Under the pieces are notes generated by a model. The model did not search any database. It was not told where the DNA came from and saw nothing but the letters and a program-made list of their open reading frames with translations. A stretch of DNA of 64,000 nucleotides from Kitasatospora sp. CB01950 (GTDB taxonomy: Bacteria > Actinomycetota > Actinomycetes > Streptomycetales > Streptomycetaceae): assembly GCF_001905465.1 (NCBI RefSeq), contig NZ_LISX01000003.1, positions 62,001 to 126,000 of the forward strand, in the 5' to 3' direction. Each line of letters starts with the position of its first letter. Within the stretch, counting starts at the first letter, position 1. The position numbers were made by a program, and so were the translations under genes. Shown piece by piece: positions 50,095 through 61,467 of the stretch.

Positions 50095-51432
50095 TCATCG
50101 ACCCGAACCGCCCCCGCGACGCGCGGTCGGCGCGTTCCCGCGCCGGGACGGGCGGTACAGGGCCGTGGCGGCGGTCAGGGCGGCGGCGAGGGCCAGGGTG
50201 GCGGGCACCGAGCGGGTGGCCAGGGGGCCGGCCAGCGCGGCGCCGAGGGCGAAGGCGGTGATCTTGAGGCTGGCGCCGGTGGCGAAGATCTGACTGCGCA
50301 GGCGGGCCGGGGCCTCGCGGTGCCGGACGGCGAACAGGCCGGTCAGCTGCGGGCCCTCGCCGAGACCCGCCAGAACGGCGGCCACCACCAGGACGAGCGG
50401 CCCGCCGGTCGCGGCCAGGGCCAGTGCGGCCGCCTGGAGCAGCGCGCCGAACCGGACCGCCGCGTCCGGCGCGAGCAGGTGGGGGCGGCGGGCGAGCACC
50501 GCGTTCGCGAACAGGGCGGCCACCGCCGTGCAGGCCAGCAGGAGCGGGCCCCGGCTCGCGCCGCCGAGGGCGCGTTCGCCCAGCAGCGGCAGGCAGGCCG
50601 CCAGCATGCCCTGCCCTACGGACGCGCTGACCGAGACGACCGTCGCCCGCGCCAGCGCCGGCCGGGACGTCAACACCCTCAGGCCGGAGGCGAGTTCGGC
50701 GCGCAGGGAGACGGCTTCGCGGTCGGGCGCGGCGTGCTCGGGGCCCGTCGTGGGGCACAGCCGGGGCCGGTCGTCGTGCGGGTGCGGGTGCGGGTGCGGG
50801 TGTGGTTCGGTGCCGGTGCGGCCCGCCCGTGCGCCTCTGTTCGGCCGCCTGTCGTCGCGGCCCGCGCGGCTCGTCCCGTCGCGGGCGGGCAGGGCCCGGG
50901 CGGCCGGCAGCGCGGCGGCGATCAGGGCCGCCGCGATCAGGACGGCCGCGTCCTCGCCGAGTGCCGTCGCCGTCGCGCCCGCCAGGGCCGGGCCGGCGAG
51001 CGCAGCGGCGTCGTAGGTCATCGCATCGAGGGCGGTGGCCCGGGGCAACAGCGTTGCCACGCGCGGGAGTTGGGACGTCCATCCGGCGGACAGGGCGGGG
51101 CCGAGCAGGCCGACGGCGGCGGCCAGCGGGAGGACGGCAGGCAGGGGGATCCGGCCCAGGACGGCGAGGACCGCCAGCAGACCCGCCGCGTACAGCCCGA
51201 GCGACCGGGCCAGCAGACGGCCCGGCCGGGGGGAGCGGTCGAGGCGGATGCCGAGGAGGGGGCCGCCGAGGGCGGAGGCGGCAGTCAGGGCGGCGAGCAG
51301 CGCGGCGGACCCGCCGGTGGAGCCCGTCGCGGCGAAGCCGGCCAGCAGCAGCGCGGGACCGGACATCTCGTCACCGGTGCGGGCCAGCGCGGCACCGGTC
51401 AGGCAGCGGGCCAGGGGAGTACGGCTGATCAC
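50095..51432 (-). CDS. MFS transporter with His-Pro-rich loop
   Basis: A 445-residue major facilitator protein with about 12 hydrophobic segments, GIRLDR in the 2-3 loop and a long cytoplasmic loop (about 205-245) between the two halves. That loop has an (HP)4 run (TEPHPHPHPHPHDD) coded by a six-base repeat, which might bind metal. The substrate is unknown; drug-type efflux is most likely. The GTG start at 51432 faces the CGNR regulator gene 56 bases away, which suggests local control. Confidence 0.78.
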   Translation of the reverse strand: MISRTPLARCLTGAALARTGDEMSGPALLLAGFAATGSTGGSAALLAALTAASALGGPLLGIRLDRSPRPGRLLARSLGLYAAGLLAVLAVLGRIPLPAVLPLAAAVGLLGPALSAGWTSQLPRVATLLPRATALDAMTYDAAALAGPALAGATATALGEDAAVLIAAALIAAALPAARALPARDGTSRAGRDDRRPNRGARAGRTGTEPHPHPHPHPHDDRPRLCPTTGPEHAAPDREAVSLRAELASGLRVLTSRPALARATVVSVSASVGQGMLAACLPLLGERALGGASRGPLLLACTAVAALFANAVLARRPHLLAPDAAVRFGALLQAAALALAATGGPLVLVVAAVLAGLGEGPQLTGLFAVRHREAPARLRSQIFATGASLKITAFALGAALAGPLATRSVPATLALAAALTAATALYRPSRRGNAPTARRGGGSGR

Positions 51433-51476
51433 CCGCCGGACGCTACGTCGGTAACGGAAAACCCCACAAGGTGAGT

Positions 51477-51482
51477 TACATT
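51477..51482 (+). promoter_or_regulatory. -10 box (TACATT) of the CGNR gene
   Basis: TACATT ends six bases before GTG 51489, so the message would be leaderless. No -35 match is visible. An imperfect inverted repeat (TCGGTAAC...GTTAC) spans the region between the two divergent genes. Confidence 0.4.
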
Positions 51483-51488
51483 GCCGAC

Positions 51489-52052
51489 GTGCCGACCACC
51501 CCAGCCGCCCCGCGCCCGTCCGTCCTCACCTCGGCCCAGCGCGCCGCCGCCCTGATCAACGCCGCCACCGCCGACCCGTCCGCACTCGCCGAGATCCTGC
51601 GCGCGCACGGCGAACCCGAGCCCGTCGCGCTCACTGACGAGGACGCGGACGCACTGCGGGCCGCCGCGGGACTGCTGCGGGAGGTGTTCGACGCGCCCGA
51701 CACCGACCGTGCGGCCGCCGCCCTCAACCGCCTGCTGCGCGAACACACCGGCCCGCTGCGGCTCACCACCCACGGCGGCGCCACCGGCTGGCACCCGCAC
51801 CTCGACCGCGACGACGACGCGCCGTGGGACGAGTGGCTGATCGCCTCGTCCTGCCTGGCGCTGGCCGTGCTGCTGTGGGAGCGCGGCCGCCCGCCCGGCG
51901 GGAGCTGCGCGGCGGCGCGCTGCCGGAACGTGTACCTGACGCAGGGCAGCGGCCCCGAACGCCGCTACTGCTCCCGCCGCTGCGCCACCCGGGAGCGGGT
52001 CGCCGCCCACCGCCGCGCCCGGATCGCCGAGGAACCGCCGATCCGGGGATGA
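51489..52052 (+). CDS. CGNR zinc-finger regulator
   Basis: A 187-residue protein. The N-terminal 120 residues are the ABATE-like helical domain of the family; the C-terminus is the CGNR zinc finger (SCAAARCRNVYLTQGSGPER with four cysteines in all, then RYCSRRCATRERVAAHR). These are DNA-binding regulators, often next to the transporter they control; here that is the divergent MFS gene. The start at GTG 51489 is preferred because a TACATT box lies six bases upstream and the GTG at 51471 has no ribosome site. Confidence 0.8.
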   Translation: MPTTPAAPRPSVLTSAQRAAALINAATADPSALAEILRAHGEPEPVALTDEDADALRAAAGLLREVFDAPDTDRAAAALNRLLREHTGPLRLTTHGGATGWHPHLDRDDDAPWDEWLIASSCLALAVLLWERGRPPGGSCAAARCRNVYLTQGSGPERRYCSRRCATRERVAAHRRARIAEEPPIRG

Positions 52053-52099
52053 TCGACCGAACCGACCGAACCGACCGGTGGAACGAGGAGGCGGAGACG

Positions 52100-53569
52100 G
52101 TGCGTTGTCTGGTGACCGGCGCGACCGGATATCTCGGCGGGCGACTGGTGCCCGAACTGCTGGCCGACGGCCACCGGGTGCGCTGCCTGGTGCGGGAGCC
52201 GTCCCGGCTGCGCGACCACCCGTGGCGCGGCGCGGTGGAGGTCGTCGCGGGGGACGTCACCCGGCCCGAGACCCTCGACGGGCCGCTCGACGGCGTGGAC
52301 GTCGCCTACTACCTGGTGCACTCGCTCGGCACCGGCCCGGACTTCGAGAAGCTGGACCGGGAAGCCGCCCGCGCGTTCGGGCACGCCGCCGCCCGGGCGG
52401 GGGTGCGGCGGATCGTCTACCTGGGCGGGCTGGCGCCGCGCGACGTGCCCGAGGGGCAGCTCTCGCCCCACCTGCGCTCCCGCGTCGCCACCGGGAGGGC
52501 GCTGCGCGAGGGCGGCGTGCCCGTCACCGAGCTGCGGGCGGCCGTGGTGATCGGCTCCGGCTCGGCCTCCTTCGAGATGCTGCGCCACCTCACCGAACGG
52601 CTGCCCGTGATGGTCACCCCGCGCTGGGTGGACACCCGGATCCAGCCGATCGCCGTCCGCGACGTCCTGCGGTACCTGGTCGGCGCGGCCGGACTGCCGG
52701 ACGGACCCGACACCGACCGGGTGTTCGACATCGGCGGGCCCGAGGTGCTCACCTACCGCGCCATGATGCAGCGCTACGCCCTGCTGGCTGGCCTGCGACG
52801 CCGGGTGATCGTCGCGGTGCCGGTGCTCAGCCCGGGACTGTCCGCGCACTGGGTCGGCCTGGTGACGCCCGTCCCCGGCACCCTGGCCCGGCCGCTGGTC
52901 GAGTCGCTGCGGCACGAAGTGGTGTGCGCCGAACACGACGTGGCGCGCTGGATCCCCGACCCGCCCGGCGGCGCGATCGGCTTCGACCGGGCCGTCTCGC
53001 TCGCGCTGCGCCGCATCCGCGACGACGAGGTCGCCACCCGCTGGTCCTCCGCCTCGCTGCCCGGCGCGCCCAGCGACCCGCTGCCCACCGACCCCGACTG
53101 GGCGGGCGGCAGCCTCTACCAGGACGTCCGGGAACGCCACGTCGACGCCGACCCGCAGGCGCTGTGGCAGGTGGTGGAGGGCATCGGCGGCGAGCACGGC
53201 TGGTACTCGTTCCCGCTCGCCTGGTGGGTGCGCGGCGCGCTCGACCGGCTGGCCGGCGGCGTCGGCCTGCGGCGCGGACGGCGCTCGCCCGGGCGACTGC
53301 GGGTCGGCGACTCCCTCGACTTCTGGCGCGTCGAGGAGATCGAACCCGGCCGCCTGCTCCGCCTGCGCGCCGAGATGCGCCTGCCCGGCCTGGCCTGGCT
53401 CGAACTCACCGTCACCCCCGAGAGCGGCGGCGCACGCTACCGCCAACGCGCGCTCTTCCACCCCCACGGCCTCGCCGGCCAGGCCTACTGGTGGTCCGTC
53501 GCCCCGTTCCACGCCGCAGTCTTCGGCGGCATGGCCCGCAACATCGCCCACCGCGCAGAGACCCGCTGA
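52100..53569 (+). CDS. NAD(P)-binding epimerase-like protein with DUF2867
   Basis: A 489-residue protein. The N-terminal Rossmann domain has VTGATGYLGGRLVPELL and the NmrA-like YYLVHSLGTGPDFEKLDR; the C-terminal half (about 330-489) is the DUF2867 domain (LYQDVRERHVDADPQALWQV, WYSFPLAWWVRGALDRL). Family members occur widely in actinobacteria without a known reaction. The GTG at 52100 has GAGGAGG upstream; an in-frame ATG at 52049 overlaps the CGNR stop and would add 17 residues. It is probably coupled to the CGNR gene. Confidence 0.82.
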   Translation: MRCLVTGATGYLGGRLVPELLADGHRVRCLVREPSRLRDHPWRGAVEVVAGDVTRPETLDGPLDGVDVAYYLVHSLGTGPDFEKLDREAARAFGHAAARAGVRRIVYLGGLAPRDVPEGQLSPHLRSRVATGRALREGGVPVTELRAAVVIGSGSASFEMLRHLTERLPVMVTPRWVDTRIQPIAVRDVLRYLVGAAGLPDGPDTDRVFDIGGPEVLTYRAMMQRYALLAGLRRRVIVAVPVLSPGLSAHWVGLVTPVPGTLARPLVESLRHEVVCAEHDVARWIPDPPGGAIGFDRAVSLALRRIRDDEVATRWSSASLPGAPSDPLPTDPDWAGGSLYQDVRERHVDADPQALWQVVEGIGGEHGWYSFPLAWWVRGALDRLAGGVGLRRGRRSPGRLRVGDSLDFWRVEEIEPGRLLRLRAEMRLPGLAWLELTVTPESGGARYRQRALFHPHGLAGQAYWWSVAPFHAAVFGGMARNIAHRAETR

Positions 53570-53595
53570 CGACACGGACCCTCGCGGGAGCCCGC

Positions 53596-54201
53596 TCAGT
53601 CGGCCGGCCGCCACTCCAGGTCGGCCCCGGGGGCGAGGACGGCGAGCAGCGGTGGCTGCGCACCGCCGAGGGCCGCGTGCTGCCGCAGGACGGGCGTGCC
53701 CGTCTCCAGCGCGTCGGCGACGTCCCGGAGCATCGCGGCCACCGACGTCCAGAGCGGAACGTCCGGTGCCCAGGTCTCGTGGTCCCAGTGCAGGACCGCG
53801 CCGCAGCCGTCGCCCGGCCGCAGGTCGACGACCAGCCCGTCGCCGCCCGGGTCCATGGCGATCGGCAGAAGCTCGCGCCGGTAGCGGGGCTCGGGCAGGC
53901 CGTCCGGCCCGAGCGACTCGCCCTCCTGCTCGGCGACCAGCAGCCAGATCGCGTGCGTCTCCAGGGCCTCGTCCAGCGACAGCGGGGCGAACGCCTCCGG
54001 CAGCCAGTGGTCCGCGGACACGCCGGGCAGCAGCCACCAGTCCCGCAGGCCGTCCGGCAGCGGCAGGCCCAGGTCCGCGGCGAAGGCGTCCAGGCGGGCG
54101 GCGTCCGCGACCGGGCGCAGCGGGGGCTGTCGGAGGCGGGGGGAGAGCAGGGTTTCGAGGTGTTGCCAGGTGGTCGGGACGGTGGGAAACGGCGAGGTCA
54201 T
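53596..54201 (-). CDS. SMI1/KNR4 (SUKH)-type protein
   Basis: A 201-residue acidic protein with the SUKH pattern: TWQHLETLLSPRLRQ, then LDAFAADLGLPLPDGLRDWW and later the motif LPIAMDPGGDGLVVDL. SUKH proteins are often immunity partners of polymorphic toxins, but many streptomycete members stand alone, as here; no toxin gene adjoins. It starts at ATG without a ribosome site. It is divergent from icd. Confidence 0.78.
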   Translation of the reverse strand: MTSPFPTVPTTWQHLETLLSPRLRQPPLRPVADAARLDAFAADLGLPLPDGLRDWWLLPGVSADHWLPEAFAPLSLDEALETHAIWLLVAEQEGESLGPDGLPEPRYRRELLPIAMDPGGDGLVVDLRPGDGCGAVLHWDHETWAPDVPLWTSVAAMLRDVADALETGTPVLRQHAALGGAQPPLLAVLAPGADLEWRPAD

Positions 54202-54295
54202 GGCAGCAGTCTGGCCGGTCCTGCCGACATCGGGCGGGGCCCGTCGGGGGACGTGTGCGGGGGGTTGGTTGCGGAGATGCCCCCGAGTCGAGATA

Positions 54296-56557
<2,262 letters not shown>

Positions 56558-56565
56558 CGCACCGT

Positions 56566-56613
56566 CGGAGCGCCGCCGCCACATCCCCTCGCGGGGCGGG
56601 CGGCGGCGCTCCG
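56566..56613 (+). terminator. 15-bp terminator after icd
   Basis: A perfect 15-base-pair stem (56566-56580 with 56599-56613) with an 18-base loop that itself can form CCCC/GGGG, followed by CGTTTT. Confidence 0.82.
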
Positions 56614-56650
56614 CGTTTTCCGGGCGCCCCGGACACGCCTCGGACGGTGG

Positions 56651-56680
56651 TTGATCCCCGGTCCCGGCGCTGCCTAGGGT
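56651..56680 (+). promoter_or_regulatory. Leaderless Nudix promoter (TTGATC-18-TAGGGT)
   Basis: TTGATC at 56651 and TAGGGT at 56675 are 18 bases apart, and the -10 ends six bases before the ATG at 56687. Transcription would begin at the start codon itself. Confidence 0.7.
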
Positions 56681-56686
56681 GCGGGC

Positions 56687-57157
56687 ATGGCCACTCCGAA
56701 GTTCATCCTCGACCTGCGCGAGCACATCGGGCACGCCCCGCTCTGGCTGTCCGGCGTCACCGCGGTGGTCGTGGAGGAGGGCAGGATTCTGCTCAACCGC
56801 CGCTCCGACAGCGGGCGTTGGGCGCTGCTGCACGGCATCGTCGAGCCCGGTGAGCAGCCCGCCGACGCGGTGGTGCGGGAGGTGCTGGAGGAGACCGGCG
56901 TCACCGTCCGCCCCGAGCGGATCAGCAGCGTGTTCACCCTCCCCGCCTCTGTCTGCGCCAACGGCGACCGGGTCCAGTTCCTCAACGTCGCCTTCCGCTG
57001 CCGCTACCTGGCCGGTGACGCCCACGTCAACGACGACGAATCCCTCGCCGTGGACTGGTACCCCCTCGACGCCCTCCCGCCGCTCTCCGCGAACGACACC
57101 CTGCTGCTCGACAAGGCCCTCGCCGACGCCCCCGCCCCCTGGTTCGCCCTCGGCTGA
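56687..57157 (+). CDS. Nudix hydrolase
   Basis: A 156-residue Nudix protein with a complete Nudix box at about 50-72 ([20 protein letters not shown] then TGV), including the catalytic REVLEE core. The upstream strand ([20 protein letters not shown]) and later [14 protein letters not shown] fit ADP-ribose or nucleoside-diphosphate-type substrates, but the exact one is unknown. The message appears leaderless. Confidence 0.87.
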   Translation: MATPKFILDLREHIGHAPLWLSGVTAVVVEEGRILLNRRSDSGRWALLHGIVEPGEQPADAVVREVLEETGVTVRPERISSVFTLPASVCANGDRVQFLNVAFRCRYLAGDAHVNDDESLAVDWYPLDALPPLSANDTLLLDKALADAPAPWFALG

Positions 57158-57212
57158 TCCGCTCGCGGAACTCCCCTGCGGTGCAGCGCCGTTGACGGCG
57201 GGGAGGTGGACG

Positions 57213-58133
57213 ATGGGCGACTGGTACCGGGGCGACTGCCATGTGCACTCGGTGCACTCGGACGGTCGGCTCACGCCCGCCGAACTGGCGGCGGCGGCGC
57301 GCGCCGCCGGGCTGGACTTCCTGGCCGTCACCGAACACAACTGCCCTGCCCCGCCCGGCGTTTGGGCCGAACTCGGCGGCGAAGACCTGCTGATCCTGCT
57401 CGGCCAGGAAGTCACCACCCGCACCGGCCACTGGCTGGCGCTCGGCCTGCGCCCGGGGCAACTCGTCGACTGGCGGCACCGGGTGGGCGATCCGGCCTTC
57501 GACCGGGCGCTGCGCGAGGTGCGGGCGGCCGGCGGTCTGTGCGTCGCCGCGCACCCCCATGCGCCGTACCCGGGCGGGGACTTGATGTTCCCGCTGGAGG
57601 CGTTCGACGCGGTCGAGGTGTGGAACGGCGAGTGGACCTCCGACCGGCCGTGGAACGCCGACAACCATGCCGCGCACGCCGAATGGGGCCGCCGACTGGC
57701 CGCCGGGGTGCGCGCCGGACGCCCACAGCCGGCCCTCGGCAACAGCGACGCCCACCTGCCGGGCCAGCTCGGCACCCCGCAGACCGTCGTCCACGCCGAG
57801 CAGCTCGACGCCCCGGCGATCCTCGCCGCGCTGCGCGCCGGGCGCAGCTGGATCGCCGAATCCGCCGCCGTGGAGCTGGAGTTCACCGCCGAGGCGGACG
57901 GCCGCCGGGCCGGCATCGGCGAGCGCCTGGCCACCGGCGGCCGCCCCGTCGCCCTGCACCTTGACCTCGCCGGAGTGCCCGACCCGCAGGTGCGCGTCCA
58001 CACCGAACGCGGCAAGGCGCGGTGGCAGGCGGGCCTGACCGCGGATGCCGCCGGGACGTCCTTCGTGCGGGTCGAGGTCCGCCACCCGGACGGGCGGCCG
58101 GCGGCGCTGACCAATCCGATCCTGCTGGAGTGA
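57213..58133 (+). CDS. PHP-domain metallohydrolase (CehA/McbA type)
   Basis: A 306-residue metal-dependent hydrolase. The PHP opening has the first metal pair GDCHVHSVHSDG (His10, His12), then DFLAVTEHN, LILLGQEVTTRTGHWLALGL, a conserved AAHPHAP and GNSDAHLPGQLG. The C-terminal beta domain (about 215-306) is typical of CehA/McbA-type proteins. The substrate (phosphoester or carbamate) is unknown. GGGAGG precedes the ATG. Confidence 0.83.
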   Translation: MGDWYRGDCHVHSVHSDGRLTPAELAAAARAAGLDFLAVTEHNCPAPPGVWAELGGEDLLILLGQEVTTRTGHWLALGLRPGQLVDWRHRVGDPAFDRALREVRAAGGLCVAAHPHAPYPGGDLMFPLEAFDAVEVWNGEWTSDRPWNADNHAAHAEWGRRLAAGVRAGRPQPALGNSDAHLPGQLGTPQTVVHAEQLDAPAILAALRAGRSWIAESAAVELEFTAEADGRRAGIGERLATGGRPVALHLDLAGVPDPQVRVHTERGKARWQAGLTADAAGTSFVRVEVRHPDGRPAALTNPILLE

Positions 58134-58140
58134 GGCCGCG

Positions 58141-59880
58141 TCAGGGCGGGCCGAGGGTGATGCGTTCGGTGATCTGCCCGGGCTTGGCGGGGCGGCCCCG
58201 GGGGGTGGCGGGGAGGAGGGTGCCGGTGCGGTCGAGGGTGAAGAGGAGGGTGTGGCCGGGCGGGAGGGGGCCGTGGGCGGGGTGGCGGCGGACGGCGGCG
58301 CCGGCGGCGTGGCGGCGGGCGAGTTCGGGGGCGGTGAGGGCGGCGGGCAGGACGGAGTCCGGCGGGCCGGGGGCGGTGATGCCCGGGCCGGGCCGGGTGG
58401 CGGCGAGGCGGTGCACCGGGAGCGGGGTGGTGTCCCGCAGGACGGTGGCGGCGAGGGCGTTGAACTCGTCCTCGGGGGTGAGCAGGTAGACCGCGGTGAT
58501 GCCCTCCTGTTCGGCGGTCTCGGCGAGCAACTCGCCTTCCGCGAGCGGGAGTCCGGCGGCGGTGATGCGGGAGCGCTGCTCGTCGCGGCCGGCCCAGAGC
58601 AGCACGTCGAGGCCGGCCGAGCGCAGTACGGTGGCGAGTTCGACCGTCCACGGTTCGCCGCCGACCAGCAGCGGGCGCGAGCGGGCCCGGCGCACCACGT
58701 GCAGCAGGCGGGCGACGGGGACGGCGGTGAGGCCGTACAGGGTGACGGTGGCGACGACGACCACGAACGTCGCGGGCAGGATCTTCTGCGCGCCGCCGAC
58801 GCCGGCCGCGACCAGGCCCGTGGAGAAGGCCGCGGCGGTGGACGCGGCGACGATGCCGCGCGGCGCCATCCAGCCGACGAAGGCCCGCTCGCCCTCCGTC
58901 AGCCCGCAGCCCGCCGTGGACAGCGCGCCGACCAGCGGCCGCACCAGCAGCACCAGGACGGCGACCAGCCCGAGCGCGGGCAGCAGCACCGGGCGCAGCG
59001 CGGACCAGGAGACGGTGGCGGAGATCGACACGAACAGCACGCCGACGATCAGCGACACCAGGGTCTCGAAGAACGGCCGCCGGGCGGGCAGGTCGAACGC
59101 GGGGACGGTGGCGACCACCACGCCCATCACGATCGCGGTGATCAGCCCGGTGTCGTCGCGCAGCGCGTCGGCCGCCGCGGCGACGCCCAGCACGGCCGCC
59201 AACTGGACGCTGGTGCCGAGGACTTCGCCGAGCCGCACGCGCACCAGCAGCCACCACAGCAGGGCCACCCCGAGCAGCCCGAGGGCCAGGCCGACGCCGA
59301 CACTGGCCGCGAACCCCAGCAGGCCGCGGCCGAGGGTGCGGTGCTGCTCGTTGAGCAGGGCGTGGAAGACCAGCGCGCCGAGGATGCCGCCGACCGCGTC
59401 GATCAGCGAGCCCTCCCACAGCCGGATCCGCTGCACCCGCCCGGTCGGCCGGACGAAGTTCAGCAGCGGCCCGACCACGGTCGGCCCCGACACCACCAGG
59501 ATCGCGCCGAGCATCACCGCCGCCCCCGCCGACAGCCCGAGCAGCGGGGCCGCCACCAGCGCGGCGGTCGGCGCGGTCAGGGCGACGCCGACCCACACCA
59601 GCCGGACCACGGCGTGCCGGGTGCCGCCGGTGAGCCGCCGCAGGTCCAGGCCGAGCCCGGCGTCGTACAGCACGACCGCGACGGCGAGCGACACCAGTGG
59701 GGAGAACGCCGGGCCGAGCAACCGGTCCGGATGGACGTCGTCGGTGAGCGCGCCCGCCGTGAACCCGGCCGGCAGCAGCAGGATGATCGCCGGGACGCGC
59801 AGCCGGGCCGCCAGCACCTGGGACGCCACGGCGAGCACCACCGTCAGCCCCGACCCGATCAGGATCTGTTCGGAAGTCAC
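58141..59880 (-). CDS. Cation/proton antiporter (CPA family) with RCK-like tail
   Basis: A 579-residue membrane protein with about 12 membrane helices (1-390), including LLPAGFTAGALTDD, VVLYDAGLGLDLRRLTGG and GTLVGPLLNFVRP-like FLVSGPTVVGPLLNF regions near the ion site. A cytoplasmic nucleotide-binding-like domain (about 395-500; PLLVGGEPWTVELATVLRSA, then ITAVYLLTPEDEFNALAA) resembles TrkA-N/RCK domains that gate such transporters. It likely exchanges Na+ or K+ for H+. It starts at GTG 59880 and ends eight bases from the convergent PHP gene. Confidence 0.83.
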   Translation of the reverse strand: MTSEQILIGSGLTVVLAVASQVLAARLRVPAIILLLPAGFTAGALTDDVHPDRLLGPAFSPLVSLAVAVVLYDAGLGLDLRRLTGGTRHAVVRLVWVGVALTAPTAALVAAPLLGLSAGAAVMLGAILVVSGPTVVGPLLNFVRPTGRVQRIRLWEGSLIDAVGGILGALVFHALLNEQHRTLGRGLLGFAASVGVGLALGLLGVALLWWLLVRVRLGEVLGTSVQLAAVLGVAAAADALRDDTGLITAIVMGVVVATVPAFDLPARRPFFETLVSLIVGVLFVSISATVSWSALRPVLLPALGLVAVLVLLVRPLVGALSTAGCGLTEGERAFVGWMAPRGIVAASTAAAFSTGLVAAGVGGAQKILPATFVVVVATVTLYGLTAVPVARLLHVVRRARSRPLLVGGEPWTVELATVLRSAGLDVLLWAGRDEQRSRITAAGLPLAEGELLAETAEQEGITAVYLLTPEDEFNALAATVLRDTTPLPVHRLAATRPGPGITAPGPPDSVLPAALTAPELARRHAAGAAVRRHPAHGPLPPGHTLLFTLDRTGTLLPATPRGRPAKPGQITERITLGPP

Positions 59881-59975
59881 CGGCCAATCCCACGACGGAC
59901 ATTGACGATCCGTCGGCTCGCAACGCCCGCAGGGTCGCCCGGACGGCGCAGTGGCGGTCGGACCCGCGCGCCCCG

Positions 59976-60004
59976 GTGACGGTGCGCGTCGCGTCCCCTA
60001 CTGT
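59976..60004 (+). promoter_or_regulatory. Leaderless promoter (GTGACG-17-TACTGT)
   Basis: GTGACG at 59976 and TACTGT at 59999 are 17 bases apart, and the -10 ends seven bases before ATG 60012 of the FAD oxidoreductase gene. Confidence 0.6.
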
Positions 60005-60011
60005 ACGGTGC

Positions 60012-61352
60012 ATGAGTCCTGCGGGGAGGGCGGTCGGGGACCGCGGCACGGCGGTGGTGATCGGCGGCGGGCCGGCCGGGTGCCTGGCCGCGTGGGCGCT
60101 GCGCGGCGTCGCGCGGCGGGTCGTGGTGGTCGAACGCGACCGCTACCCGGACGGCACGGACTTCCGCGCCGGCGTCCCGCAGGGCCGGCACGGGCACCTG
60201 CTGCTGGAGGCCGGGCACCGCGCCATCGAGGAGCTGATGCCCGGAGCGCTCGCCGAACTCCTCGCCGCCGGAGCCCAGTTGGTGGCCATTCCGAGCGGCC
60301 TTCGGGTGCTCACCTCGGTCGGGCACCTCGCCCCCTACGACAGCGAGGTGACGATCCTCAGCTGCAGCCGGCCGCTGCTCGACCGCACCGTCCTCGACCG
60401 GGTCCGCAGCGAACCGTCGATCGAGATCCTGGAGGGCGCCGAGGTCGTCGGCCTGCTCGGCAGCCGGCAGGGCGTCACCGGCGTGCAACTGCGCGAACGC
60501 GGCCGCGAGGGCGCGCCCGTCACCGACCTCGCCGCCGAACTGGTCGTCGACGCCGCCGGGCGCGGCACCCGCTCGGGACGGTGGCTGATCGGGCTGGGCT
60601 TGCCCAGCACGCCCGTGGAGCGGATCGACGCCGGTGTCGCCTACGCCAGCCGGTTCTACCACCGCCCGCCCGGGCGCGAGGACCAACTCGCCCTCGACGT
60701 GCAGACCCGCGCCCCCGAGCACGGCCGGTTCGCCGTCCTGCTGCCCGTCGAGGGGAACCGCTGGCTGGTCAGCCTCGGCGGCATGCGCGGCTTCGAACCG
60801 TCCATCCAGCCGCAGGAGTTCGAGAAGCAGCTCGGCGAACTCCGGGACCCCGCCATCGCCGAGGCCATCGCCGGCGCCGAACCCGTCGGCCCGGCACGGG
60901 GGTTCGTCCCCGGCCCGAGCGTGTGGCGGCGCCACGAACGCACCGACCCGCCCGGCTTCCTCGCCCTCGGCGACGCCGCGTGCACCTTCAATCCGGTCTA
61001 CGCGCAGGGCATCAGCGTCGCCGCGCTCGGCGCCCGCGCGCTGCGCGAGGCCGCCCGCCGGCACGGCGCCCTCGGGCCCGCCACCGTCCGCGAGGCCCGC
61101 CGGGCGATCTGCGCCGTCACCCGGCACCCCTGGGTGATCGCCGCCAACGAGGACGTCCGCTTCGCCGGCACCATAGGCGGCGAACGCGGCCCCGTCGTCC
61201 GCCTCCAGCACCGCTACCTCGACCGCGTCCTCGCCCGTGCCACCACCGACGCCACCGTCTCCGCCGCGTTCCACCGCGTCGTCTCCATGGTGGAACCGCC
61301 GAGCGCACTGTTCCGTCCCTCCGTGCTGGGACCAGTCCTCTTCGGCCGCTGA
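60012..61352 (+). CDS. FAD-dependent oxidoreductase
   Basis: A 446-residue flavoprotein of the geranylgeranyl-reductase/phenol-hydroxylase group. FAD-binding GGGPAGCLAAWALRG, then RVVVVERDRYPDG, the PQGRHGHLLLEAGHRAIEEL motif typical of this actinobacterial subgroup, and GFLALGDAACTFNPVYAQGI near the end. No tailoring cluster surrounds it, so its substrate is unknown. The ATG at 60012 is supported by a promoter that would give a leaderless message. Confidence 0.84.
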   Translation: MSPAGRAVGDRGTAVVIGGGPAGCLAAWALRGVARRVVVVERDRYPDGTDFRAGVPQGRHGHLLLEAGHRAIEELMPGALAELLAAGAQLVAIPSGLRVLTSVGHLAPYDSEVTILSCSRPLLDRTVLDRVRSEPSIEILEGAEVVGLLGSRQGVTGVQLRERGREGAPVTDLAAELVVDAAGRGTRSGRWLIGLGLPSTPVERIDAGVAYASRFYHRPPGREDQLALDVQTRAPEHGRFAVLLPVEGNRWLVSLGGMRGFEPSIQPQEFEKQLGELRDPAIAEAIAGAEPVGPARGFVPGPSVWRRHERTDPPGFLALGDAACTFNPVYAQGISVAALGARALREAARRHGALGPATVREARRAICAVTRHPWVIAANEDVRFAGTIGGERGPVVRLQHRYLDRVLARATTDATVSAAFHRVVSMVEPPSALFRPSVLGPVLFGR

Positions 61353-61467
61353 CCCCCGTCAAAGGGGCACCACCAGGCAGAAGTTCGGGGGCCGGTCCCG
61401 GCTCCGGCACGGCCGTGTGGGAGCCTTGCGGCGAACCTGTGAGAACTGTGGGGGTAGGACGGCGGCC

